A DNA stretch of 6,599 bases from assembly GCA_964477295.1 (NCBI GenBank), contig CAYZEZ010000266.1, positions 1 to 6,599 on the forward strand. The letters are read 5' to 3'. Of the stretch, positions 1 to 6,051 are shown one piece after another; the stretch's first letter is position 1, and every line of letters begins with the position of its first letter. The notes beneath the pieces are model-generated. The model was not told the DNA's origin and did no database searches. It saw nothing but the letters and a program-made list of their open reading frames with translations. The position numbers were made by a program, and so were the translations under genes. The stretch comes from CAYZEZ01 sp964477295. Lineage in GTDB: Bacteria > Bacteroidota > Bacteroidia > Bacteroidales > SM23-62.

Positions 1-2486
1 ACATCTCCCTGCAGGCGAATATCCGCCGAAGAACTTCCCACCAGTATCTCAAACCTCCCGGCATCGTAGCCAAAAGCATCCATCCCCGTTTTAAAATATG
101 AAAACGAAGCGCTGTCCAGGGCCAGGGTTACCCGTTGTGTTTCCCCTGCAGCCAGGTTCACTTTTATAAATCCTTTCAGCTCCTTGTATGGCCTTTCAAC
201 CGGAGCATCCGGCTGGCGGACATACAACTGGGCCACTTCAGCACCATCCACCGCTCCCGAATTGGTCACATCGAAACTCACCCTGACCTCGTTCGGTTCG
301 TCGGTGGTATCAGGTGTAACGGCCAGGTTTGAATAGTCAAAAGTGGTGTAGGAGAGCCCGAAACCAAAAGGAAACAGGGGTTCCACACCATGGGTATCAT
401 AATAACGGTATCCCAGCATCAGGCCTTCGGAATAGCTTACATGTTTGTTGCCATCGGGATCGTAATAACTGTTATAAACGGGATTATCCTCCCATTGTTT
501 TTCAAAGGATGCAGGCAGTTTTCCCGAAGGATTGGTGATCCCGAACAATATCCCGGCGATGGCCGTACCTCCTTCCTGTCCCGTAAACCAGCCATGCAGC
601 AGCGCTTTTGCATTCCCGAGCCAGCTTTCCGTATATACATTTCCCCCGGCATTCAACACTACAATGGTATTGGGATTAACACGGGAAATGGAGTTCACCA
701 GGCTGTCCTGGTAAACCGGTAGCTTAAACGGCCTGTCATATCCTTCGCTTTCCATATTGCTGTTAAATCCAACACATACTACAACCACATCACTGTTTTT
801 TGCAAGTAAAACAGCCGGAGAATTATTAAAATCCAGGAACCGGTAGCCAAAACGCATTTCGGCATTACCGCCGTTTTCGTAATATTCAACTTTAATGGAA
901 TACTTTTGCCCGTCTGTCATGTGAAAAACAGTTCGTGCGGTGGTAGCCGCCTGGTCCCTCCAATGATCAATCAGCAGGCTGTCATCGAGGTATACACGGG
1001 AACCGTCGTCACTCCGCACAATAAACTCGTAATCACCTGTTCCGGAAGCAATGATCGTACCCGTCCACCGTACCGAGAAATTATCGACAGGGAAACCTGC
1101 TATGGCAGGCCCACCGGAACCCCAGTTATTATTGATGACAGGATCGGTTTTTACCTGGAATGGCTCCCCGCTGAGCGATATGTTATTATAATAACCGGCC
1201 ATTAACCCGGTAGCTGACCCGGTCTCATCCGTATAAAACAGGGAATTCATAAAAGCTGTTTCATCAGTGCCAAACCCCGGATCATAAACCACCGTTACGC
1301 CGCTGTCGGCCAGGGATTGTATGCCTTTAAGTATGCTCACATAGTGAAAAGGTTCTGTCCATGAGCTTCCGCCCCCGGTGACCCATTCATCAGCATTTTC
1401 ACCTATGACGGCAATGGTATCCAACTCATCCTGGTCCAGCGGAAGGATGCTGTCCTGGTTTTTCAGCAGCACAATCCCTCCCCGTGCGAGATTAAGTGCC
1501 ACTTCGGTGTTGGGTGCATAATCGAGGGGAATAGCAGGGTCTGCCTGCGGCCGGTCAAAGAAGCCAAATCGGAACAATACCCCCAGGATACGTTTCACTT
1601 TGTCGTCAATGACCGATTGTTTGATCGTCCCGTTTGCTATTAAGGGGGATAGATTGGTGCTATTCATAAAATCGCCTGATGGCATTTCGATATCAAGTCC
1701 GGCAAGGGCAGCCAGTTGCGCATTGTGTGTGGATCCCCAGTCAGACATCACCAGGCCGTCGAATCCCCAGTCGTTTTTTAGGATATCGGTAAGCAGGTGG
1801 TAATTCTGTGATGCCCATACACCGTTTACCAGGTTGTATGACGACATGACACAACCGGTACCTGCTTCCATAACTGCCGCTTTAAAGGCAGGGAGGTATA
1901 TTTCCTGCAGTGTCCGTTCATCAAGGTCGGAGCTTACGTTATACCGGTCCCACTCCTGGTTATTGGCTGCATAATGTTTTACCGTGGCAACCACACCTTC
2001 CTGCTGAATCCCTGTAATGTAGCTGACCGTCATACGGCCCGCCAGGTAAGGATCTTCCCCGAAATACTCGAAGTTGCGCCCGCACATGGGAGCGCGGTGA
2101 ATATTCACGCCGGGAGCCAGTAAGATATGCACGCCCCTCGAACGGCAATCTTTGCCCAGTGCATGTCCCAGCTGCTTCACCAGGGCCGTGTCCCAGGTGG
2201 CCGCACTAAGTATGCCGGCCGGGTAGGCCGTTGTTTTACCCCAGGTACGGACGCCTACGGGACCGTCCGACATTTTGATGGCTGGGATGCCCAGCCGTGA
2301 TACCGGGCGGATGTAGAATGAGTTGTACCCTCCTATGTAGTCGAGTTTTTCGGCTGCAGTCATGCGGGGAAGCAGGTCGTTCACCCGGTCTTCGACGGTC
2401 GCCGCCGGATCCTTGTAAATTTGGGCCATCAGGGTGGTGGAGAGCACAAAAAGTATTGTGAATATGGAAGTGTATTGCTTTATCAT
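1..2486 (-). CDS. Exported GH3 beta-glucosidase-type glycoside hydrolase with PA14 insert (3' end cut off by window)
   Basis: One uninterrupted frame of 828 codons starts at ATG 2486 and leaves the window at base 1 without a stop. Residues 1-22 look like a signal peptide (hydrophobic core, ending LMAQ), so the enzyme is probably periplasmic or surface-exposed. The GH3 barrel spans about 30-310. It shows SDGP (D74), GRNFEYFGEDP (R137), VKHY (K170, H171), MSSY (M214, Y217) and the nucleophile motif VMSDW (D249). The second alpha/beta domain (about 330-420 and 552-700) is split by a PA14 domain at about 427-550 (GYYNN, WTG, RSDDGSRVYLD). The ESEGYDR motif at 579-585 probably carries the acid/base Glu (E579 or E581). 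A fibronectin-III-like domain (about 732-826) follows PFGFGLSYTTF, so perhaps only 10-20 residues are missing. GH3 enzymes remove beta-linked glucose or xylose from non-reducing ends; PA14 inserts usually shape substrate choice. Exact substrate is not readable, and no SusC/SusD genes are in view. Family call is near certain. Confidence 0.95.
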   Translation of the reverse strand, partial: MIKQYTSIFTILFVLSTTLMAQIYKDPAATVEDRVNDLLPRMTAAEKLDYIGGYNSFYIRPVSRLGIPAIKMSDGPVGVRTWGKTTAYPAGILSAATWDTALVKQLGHALGKDCRSRGVHILLAPGVNIHRAPMCGRNFEYFGEDPYLAGRMTVSYITGIQQEGVVATVKHYAANNQEWDRYNVSSDLDERTLQEIYLPAFKAAVMEAGTGCVMSSYNLVNGVWASQNYHLLTDILKNDWGFDGLVMSDWGSTHNAQLAALAGLDIEMPSGDFMNSTNLSPLIANGTIKQSVIDDKVKRILGVLFRFGFFDRPQADPAIPLDYAPNTEVALNLARGGIVLLKNQDSILPLDQDELDTIAVIGENADEWVTGGGSSWTEPFHYVSILKGIQSLADSGVTVVYDPGFGTDETAFMNSLFYTDETGSATGLMAGYYNNISLSGEPFQVKTDPVINNNWGSGGPAIAGFPVDNFSVRWTGTIIASGTGDYEFIVRSDDGSRVYLDDSLLIDHWRDQAATTARTVFHMTDGQKYSIKVEYYENGGNAEMRFGYRFLDFNNSPAVLLAKNSDVVVVCVGFNSNMESEGYDRPFKLPVYQDSLVNSISRVNPNTIVVLNAGGNVYTESWLGNAKALLHGWFTGQEGGTAIAGILFGITNPSGKLPASFEKQWEDNPVYNSYYDPDGNKHVSYSEGLMLGYRYYDTHGVEPLFPFGFGLSYTTFDYSNLAVTPDTTDEPNEVRVSFDVTNSGAVDGAEVAQLYVRQPDAPVERPYKELKGFIKVNLAAGETQRVTLALDSASFSYFKTGMDAFGYDAGRFEILVGSSSADIRLQGD

Positions 2487-2498
2487 GGTGTTATAAAA

Positions 2499-2582
2499 GT
2501 TGCAGGTTGCAGGTTGCAAGTTACAGGTTGCAAGTTACAGGTTGCAGGTTGCAAGTTACAGGTTGCAGGTTGCAAGTTGCAG
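2499..2582. repeat. 7-bp tandem repeat array (GTTGCAG type), 12 units
   Basis: Twelve contiguous heptamers occupy exactly 84 bp. There are three variants: A = GTTGCAG, B = GTTGCAA, C = GTTACAG, in the order A A B C B C A B C A B A. A 21-bp higher-order ABC unit is therefore visible, with one unit dropped, and a thirteenth unit degenerates into the G-rich tail. The array ends 12 bp before the GH3 start codon. On the minus strand it would lie in the GH3 leader if transcription starts upstream of it, for example near the end of mpl. The unit length is not a multiple of three and all frames stay mostly open, which creates spurious repetitive reading frames (VAGCKLQ-like). It has no spacers, so it is not CRISPR. 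Confidence 0.95.
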
Positions 2583-2659
2583 GTTGGGGTGTGGGTTTTG
2601 GGGGCGGTGTGAAGATTGCAAAAGATATTATAATTCTTAACAAAAATAACGATAAGAAA
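2583..2659. other. G-rich tail of the repeat, then AT-rich stretch before the mpl stop
   Basis: This is the rest of the mpl-GH3 intergenic space. At 2586-2607 the plus strand has G runs of 4, 3, 5 and 2, including GGTGTGGG at 2588-2595, an octamer repeated three times near 6000. Positions 2611-2659 are AT-rich. Read on the minus strand, they contain TTTG (2644-2641) and TATCTTTTG (2627-2619), loosely like the Bacteroidota -33 TTTG / -7 TAnnTTTG promoter. Both the spacing (13 bp) and the extra base in the -7 element are off, so a GH3 promoter here is only a possibility. No convincing terminator hairpin for mpl was found. Confidence 0.5.
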
Positions 2660-4015
2660 TCAATTTCCAGGATGGAAGAGTCTGGTAAAATCGACCCCGT
2701 CAAAATTTCCGGAGGTCATGATGAGAAGGTTTTTAAAGTGCCATTTGATGCGCTCCAGAGTGTGGATAAGCCGGATTGAGTCGGTGTAGACATGCAGGTC
2801 ATCCCGTCCAAATGCTTCCTTGACCTGATCAGGAGTGATCATTGGTAATCGTTTGTGTTCGACTGTGGACGGGTTGAAATAGACCATCGGGACATCGGCC
2901 AGGTCAAGCGTGCCCCTGTACTGTGGAAGGAAATCTGCATTCAGGCTGCTGAAGGTGTGAAGCTCAAGCACAGCCACGAGCAGCCTGTCAGGGTACTTTT
3001 CTTTCATGGCCTGCACGGTAGCCCTTACTTTAGACGGAGCGTGTGCAAAATCAAGATATATACGGGAGGTATCGCTTTTTCCAACCAATTCCAACCTTCG
3101 CGCACTTCCCCTGAAGGTTTGAATGGCTTCATAAAAATCATTACCGGTTATGCCCAACTGATTGCAAATATGCCTGGCGCCACTGATATTCTGCATGTTG
3201 TGGGATCCGAAGATTTCCACCGGCCAGGCGCTGTCACCTGTTTCCAGGAAGTATTTCGAGGACATGATGTGATGAGGATGAGCAGAATATTCTATTTTAA
3301 CTAACGACTGGTCGGTAGAATGGACTATTCCTGGAATGTTATCATCTCCTTCGTAATAAATCAAAGTCCCTCCCGGTTCAATTTTATCCACAAAGATCCT
3401 GAACTGTTCCAGGTAATTCTCCCAGGTGGGGAAGACATTCATATGGTCCCAGGCGATCCCGCTAATCAACGCTATATGCGGTTTGTACAGGTGAAACTTG
3501 GGCCGCCTGTCGAGCGCCGAAGAGAGGTATTCATCGCCTTCGAAAACAGCCACCTCTGCATCGTCTGACAATCCTACCATCGTCTCGAAACCTTCGATCA
3601 TCGAACCAACCATATAATCAAACTTCCAGCCATGAAATTTCAATACATGCATAACCATCGAAGTGATGGTGGTTTTTCCATGGCTTCCTGCAATGACCAC
3701 ACGCTTTTTGTTCTTTGTCTGTTCGTACAGGTATTCCGGGAAGGAGAAGATCCTGATACCCAGCTCCCGGGCCCTGATGAGTTCAGGATTTTCATAGCGG
3801 GCATGCATTCCCAATATAACTGCATCCAGAGATGCATCAATACGCCCGGCATTCCAGCCTTCAGATACAGGAAGCAATCCATATTTCTGCAACCGGCTCT
3901 TTGAAGGCTCAAAAATCTCATCATCGGAACCAGTCACTTCATAGCCTTTCTTATGCAATGCAATGGCCAGGTTGTGCATTACAGCCCCTCCAACAGCTAT
4001 GAAGTGAATTCGCAT
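2660..4015 (-). CDS. mpl: Mpl-like Mur ligase (UDP-MurNAc:L-Ala-gamma-D-Glu-meso-DAP ligase family)
   Basis: This complete 451-residue protein is a cytoplasmic Mur ligase, close in length to E. coli Mpl. By family, Mpl attaches the murein tripeptide recovered from wall turnover directly to UDP-MurNAc using ATP, bypassing MurC, MurD and MurE. Visible motifs are an N-terminal nucleotide-binding loop (AVGGAVMHNLA, about 7-17), the ATP P-loop GSHGKTT (110-116), the acidic EGDEY (159-163), DHMNVFP (190-196), GSHNMQN (270-276), the Mpl-type FRGSARRLEL (301-310), DFAHAPSKV (322-330) at the third-domain entry, and SGNFDG (435-440). The FRG-RRLE and DFAH-P motifs favour Mpl over MurC, but substrate is inferred. 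The ATG at 4015 places the first beta strand directly at the N-terminus, and the leader is AT-rich without a Shine-Dalgarno site. It diverges from the nitrilase gene; the GH3 gene follows it on the same strand after 173 bp. In this phylum it is often annotated just as 'peptidoglycan synthetase'. Confidence 0.9.
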   Translation of the reverse strand: MRIHFIAVGGAVMHNLAIALHKKGYEVTGSDDEIFEPSKSRLQKYGLLPVSEGWNAGRIDASLDAVILGMHARYENPELIRARELGIRIFSFPEYLYEQTKNKKRVVIAGSHGKTTITSMVMHVLKFHGWKFDYMVGSMIEGFETMVGLSDDAEVAVFEGDEYLSSALDRRPKFHLYKPHIALISGIAWDHMNVFPTWENYLEQFRIFVDKIEPGGTLIYYEGDDNIPGIVHSTDQSLVKIEYSAHPHHIMSSKYFLETGDSAWPVEIFGSHNMQNISGARHICNQLGITGNDFYEAIQTFRGSARRLELVGKSDTSRIYLDFAHAPSKVRATVQAMKEKYPDRLLVAVLELHTFSSLNADFLPQYRGTLDLADVPMVYFNPSTVEHKRLPMITPDQVKEAFGRDDLHVYTDSIRLIHTLERIKWHFKNLLIMTSGNFDGVDFTRLFHPGN

Positions 4016-4048
4016 ATTAAAATATCTTTACGATCTTTATATATTAAA

Positions 4049-4131
4049 ACAGGCTAATATATTCAGGACTTAAAGCTAACTTAAGTAAAGAAGGCAATCC
4101 ATCCAAATGTTACGATAAGAAATTAGCCTGT
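4049..4131. repeat. Perfect 10-bp inverted repeat in the divergent intergenic region
   Basis: ACAGGCTAAT at 4049-4058 is the exact reverse complement of ATTAGCCTGT at 4122-4131. The arms are separated by 63 bp, and pairing does not extend past either arm. The spacer also holds ACTTAA twice, at 4068-4073 and 4079-4084, exactly 11 bp apart (about one helical turn). The whole structure sits in the 175-bp gap between the mpl and nitrilase starts, where regulators of either gene would bind. Spacing is long for a terminator hairpin; two oppositely oriented protein-binding sites are more plausible. No regulator is encoded in the window. Confidence 0.5.
4071..4097 (-). promoter_or_regulatory. Possible Bacteroidota-type promoter for mpl
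   Basis: On the minus strand, TTG (4097-4095) is followed 16 bp later by TAGCTTTA (4078-4071), which matches TAnnTTTG at all but the last base. This would give a leader of roughly 50 nt before the ATG at 4015. The spacing is a little short for the phylum consensus and the region is AT-rich, so a chance match is quite possible. It lies inside the inverted-repeat spacer. No comparable plus-strand match was found for the nitrilase gene. Confidence 0.2.
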
Positions 4132-4190
4132 GCATAAAAATTTTATTGCACCTATCAAATAAATATAAGGCGAATTAAAATGCAAAAGAA

Positions 4191-5111
4191 ATGAGATTAT
4201 TGCCGGTATTATTTGTTATCCTGATTATTAATCCGGGACTGGTCGCTCAAACCGCCGACAGATCTTCTGAACGGGGCAGGTTAAAAGTTGCATCGTGCCA
4301 ATTCCCGGTTTCATCCGATATTCATGAAAATGCCCGTTGGATCGAACAGCAGGTGATCGAGGCAAAACGTAAAGGAGCCGACATCGTTCACTTCCCGGAA
4401 TGTGCCCTGAGCGGGTACCCGGGGGTGGACATGGAATCGATGGAGAACTTTTCATGGGAAACACTATATACCTGTACCGATTCGATCCTTGATCTTGCCA
4501 GGAAACTGAAGATATGGATAGTGCTTGGTTCAATCCACAGGCTGTCCGAAGGCCATAAACCGCATAACAGCCTGTACCTGATAAACCCGGAGGGCCGGAT
4601 AACCGACAGGTATGATAAGAGATTCTGTACAGAAGGGGACCTGGCCTTTTTCTCACCCGGGGCCCATTTCGTGACCTTTGAGATCAACGGTGTTCATTGC
4701 GGAATGCTTATTTGTTATGATGTTAGGTTCCCGGAACTGTATCGTGAATACAGGAAGCTGAACACGGATCTCCTGTTCCAGTCGTTTCATAATGCACGCC
4801 AGAAAAAAGGAAGCATCCATCCTGTGATAATGCCACGGTCTGCGCAGGTCAGGGCAGCAACCAACTATTTTTATATGTCCCTGGCCAATTCCTCGGCACC
4901 GGAGAGCTGGCCATGTTATTTTATTTTACCTGATGGATTGATTTTAAATAAGCTTGAATTGAACAAGCCGGGGATACTAATCTCCGATGTGGTGGTTTCG
5001 GATCGTTATTATGACGCCAGCAAACCTTTCAGGGATAAGGCCATGGAAGGACAATTGCACAGCGGTGAAACCGTGCGGGATGTACGATCTGATAACAGGA
5101 AGGGATATTAA
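4191..5111 (+). CDS. Exported carbon-nitrogen hydrolase (nitrilase superfamily amidohydrolase)
   Basis: This complete 306-residue protein belongs to the nitrilase superfamily, which hydrolyses C-N bonds of amides, carbamoyl compounds or nitriles through a Glu-Lys-Cys triad. The triad is visible: E70 in HFPECALSGYPG, K143 in YDKRF with a supporting E148, and C175 in LICYDVRFPE. Further family marks are the opening strand KVASCQFPVS (32-41), NSLYLINPEG (126-135) and QVRAATNYFYMSLAN (219-233). Residues 1-20 form a signal peptide (MRLLP, then a hydrophobic run ending GLVAQ) with no lipobox cysteine, pointing to export to the periplasm. Most characterised relatives are cytoplasmic and lack this leader; without it the protein would be a normal ~285-residue family member. 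The ATG at 4191 is chosen because it gives the signal peptide, preceded by an A-rich leader. The MBL gene follows after 24 bp. The substrate cannot be read; the family call is firm, a particular amidase activity is not. Confidence 0.9.
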   Translation: MRLLPVLFVILIINPGLVAQTADRSSERGRLKVASCQFPVSSDIHENARWIEQQVIEAKRKGADIVHFPECALSGYPGVDMESMENFSWETLYTCTDSILDLARKLKIWIVLGSIHRLSEGHKPHNSLYLINPEGRITDRYDKRFCTEGDLAFFSPGAHFVTFEINGVHCGMLICYDVRFPELYREYRKLNTDLLFQSFHNARQKKGSIHPVIMPRSAQVRAATNYFYMSLANSSAPESWPCYFILPDGLILNKLELNKPGILISDVVVSDRYYDASKPFRDKAMEGQLHSGETVRDVRSDNRKGY

Positions 5112-5135
5112 TGAATTTTTAATTAATAAATAGCT

Positions 5136-5981
5136 ATGGAGATATATAGTATTCCCACCGGAAATATAAAATTCGACGGGGGAGCCATGTTCGGAATCGT
5201 GCCAAAGATTGTATGGGAGCGTATGTACAAAGCCGATGAAAACAACCTGATCAACTGCTCCATGCGCTGCCTGCTTGTGGTGGATGGTGACAGGAAAATC
5301 CTGTTCGACAGCGGAATAGGGAATAAGCAGGATGAGGATTTCCTGAGACACTATTACCTGAATGGTTCGGATATACTGGAAGGCTCCCTGGCAAAGCACG
5401 GATACACACCGGAAGATATTACCGACCACCTGATCACTCACCTTCACTTCGACCACTGTGGAGGAAGCATAAAATACAATGATGACCGGACCAGGCTGGT
5501 CACCACTTTCCCTAACGCAAAATACCGGGTTAGCCGCAAGCAATGGGGACTGGCGAAACTGCCTAACAGGCTTGAAAGCTCATCCTTCCTGAAAGAAAAT
5601 ATTGAGCCTGTTCAGGATTCAGGCCAACTGGAACTATTTGATGAGGATTTTGACCTGACCCCCAATATACGCATCAGGGAGTTTCATGGACATACCTTCG
5701 GGCTGGCTGTGGGGATTATAAAATATGGGGACAAGACTATTGTAAACATAACTGACCTGGTCCCTACTGCCGGAAATATTGCGATGTCTTGGGTATCGGG
5801 GTATGATACGAATCCGTTAACGGCGCTCCAGGAAAAGGCGGAGTTCCTTGAAGAATCGGTGAAGAATGATTATATCTATTTCTTTTTCCATGACCTGGAT
5901 AGGGAGTGTTGCAATCTGGTGGAAACTCCGAAGGGAATAAGGATAGGTGAAGTGTTTAGCCTTGAAGAGAGGTTTAACTAG
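5136..5981 (+). CDS. Metallo-beta-lactamase-fold hydrolase (lactonase/glyoxalase II-like)
   Basis: This complete 281-residue protein has no signal peptide and is probably cytoplasmic. The di-metal site is intact: THLHFDHCGG (H102, H104, D106, H107), HGHTFG (H184/H186), D207 in NITDLVP as the likely bridging ligand, and H252 in FFFHD. The strand pair before the site reads CLLVVDGDRKILFDSGIGN (45-63), and the N-terminal GGAMFGIVPK (15-24) is typical of the AHL-lactonase-like branch rather than true beta-lactamases. Likely chemistry is hydrolysis of an ester, lactone or thioester; the substrate is unknown. It lies 24 bp downstream of the exported nitrilase on the same strand, through an AT-rich spacer, so co-transcription is likely. 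ATG 5136 starts directly at the first strand of the fold. Its TAG stop (5979-5981) overlaps the start of a degenerate heptamer, which could mean that repeat DNA has encroached on the gene's end. The C-terminal residues (about 258-281) show no recognisable motif. Confidence 0.9.
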   Translation: MEIYSIPTGNIKFDGGAMFGIVPKIVWERMYKADENNLINCSMRCLLVVDGDRKILFDSGIGNKQDEDFLRHYYLNGSDILEGSLAKHGYTPEDITDHLITHLHFDHCGGSIKYNDDRTRLVTTFPNAKYRVSRKQWGLAKLPNRLESSSFLKENIEPVQDSGQLELFDEDFDLTPNIRIREFHGHTFGLAVGIIKYGDKTIVNITDLVPTAGNIAMSWVSGYDTNPLTALQEKAEFLEESVKNDYIYFFFHDLDRECCNLVETPKGIRIGEVFSLEERFN

Positions 5982-6000
5982 GTACGAGTTACCAGGTGGT
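5980..6000. repeat. Degenerate heptamer repeat related to the 2499-2582 array
   Basis: Three 7-bp blocks can be read: AGGTACG, AGTTACC, AGGTGGT. The segment AGTTACCAGGT differs from AGTTACAGGT of the main array by one inserted C. As in the main array, a G-rich tail with GGTGTGGG follows on the plus strand. It lies at the 3' end of the MBL gene and includes the last two bases of its stop codon. The similarity is short, so common origin is inferred mainly from the shared order of heptamer then G-rich tail. Confidence 0.4.
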
Positions 6001-6002
6001 GT

Positions 6003-6024
6003 GGGAGCAGGGTGTGGGTGTGGG
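6003..6024 (+). other. Canonical G-quadruplex motif between convergent genes
   Basis: Four GGG runs lie at 6003-6005, 6010-6012, 6016-6018 and 6022-6024, with loops of 4 (AGCA), 3 (TGT) and 3 (TGT) bases. This fits the G3+N1-7 rule. The octamer GGTGTGGG occurs at 5998, 6011 and 6017. The G-rich strand is the sense strand of the MBL gene, so its mRNA would carry the motif 21 nt after the stop. The facing DUF4251 gene ends 27 bp beyond. No hairpin-plus-U-tract terminator was seen in this 70-bp gap. Confidence 0.6.
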
Positions 6025-6051
6025 ATGAAGAAGAAGACAGAATTCAGAAGG

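Noticed and set aside
135..2148. Several plus-strand and other-frame open frames of 60-110 codons across the GH3 gene
   Set aside because: All lie inside the continuous GH3 frame, have compositionally odd sequences (His, Arg and Cys rich) and match nothing recognisable.
2499..2582. Possible CRISPR array
   Set aside because: The units are 7 bp and contiguous, with no spacers and no cas genes nearby.
2622..2638. Possible mpl terminator hairpin in the AT-rich stretch
   Set aside because: Only four outer base pairs form before mismatches, and there is no GC stem, so it is too weak to call.
2421..2779. Two overlapping plus-strand open frames (2421-2612 and 2507-2779) encoding LQVAGC-like repeats
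   Set aside because: They are translations of the heptamer array, whose 21-bp period gives seven-residue repeats in any frame. They overlap the GH3 start or the mpl end antisense and show no domain or start signals.
2855..3924. Plus-strand open frames opposite mpl, up to 149 codons
   Set aside because: They are antisense to a well-conserved Mur ligase with every motif in place, and have no recognisable domain.
4180..4194. Five-codon mini-ORF (MQKK, stop) whose TGA overlaps the nitrilase ATG as ATGA
   Set aside because: It could be a translational-coupling leader, but so short an A-rich frame arises easily by chance in this AT-rich leader.
4977..5543. 188-codon minus-strand open frame across the nitrilase end and MBL start
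   Set aside because: It spans the junction of two well-supported plus-strand genes and resembles no family; it is a by-product of their codon use.
5981..5993. GGTA/TACC mini-hairpin after the MBL stop
   Set aside because: A 4-bp stem with no U-tract is not a credible terminator.
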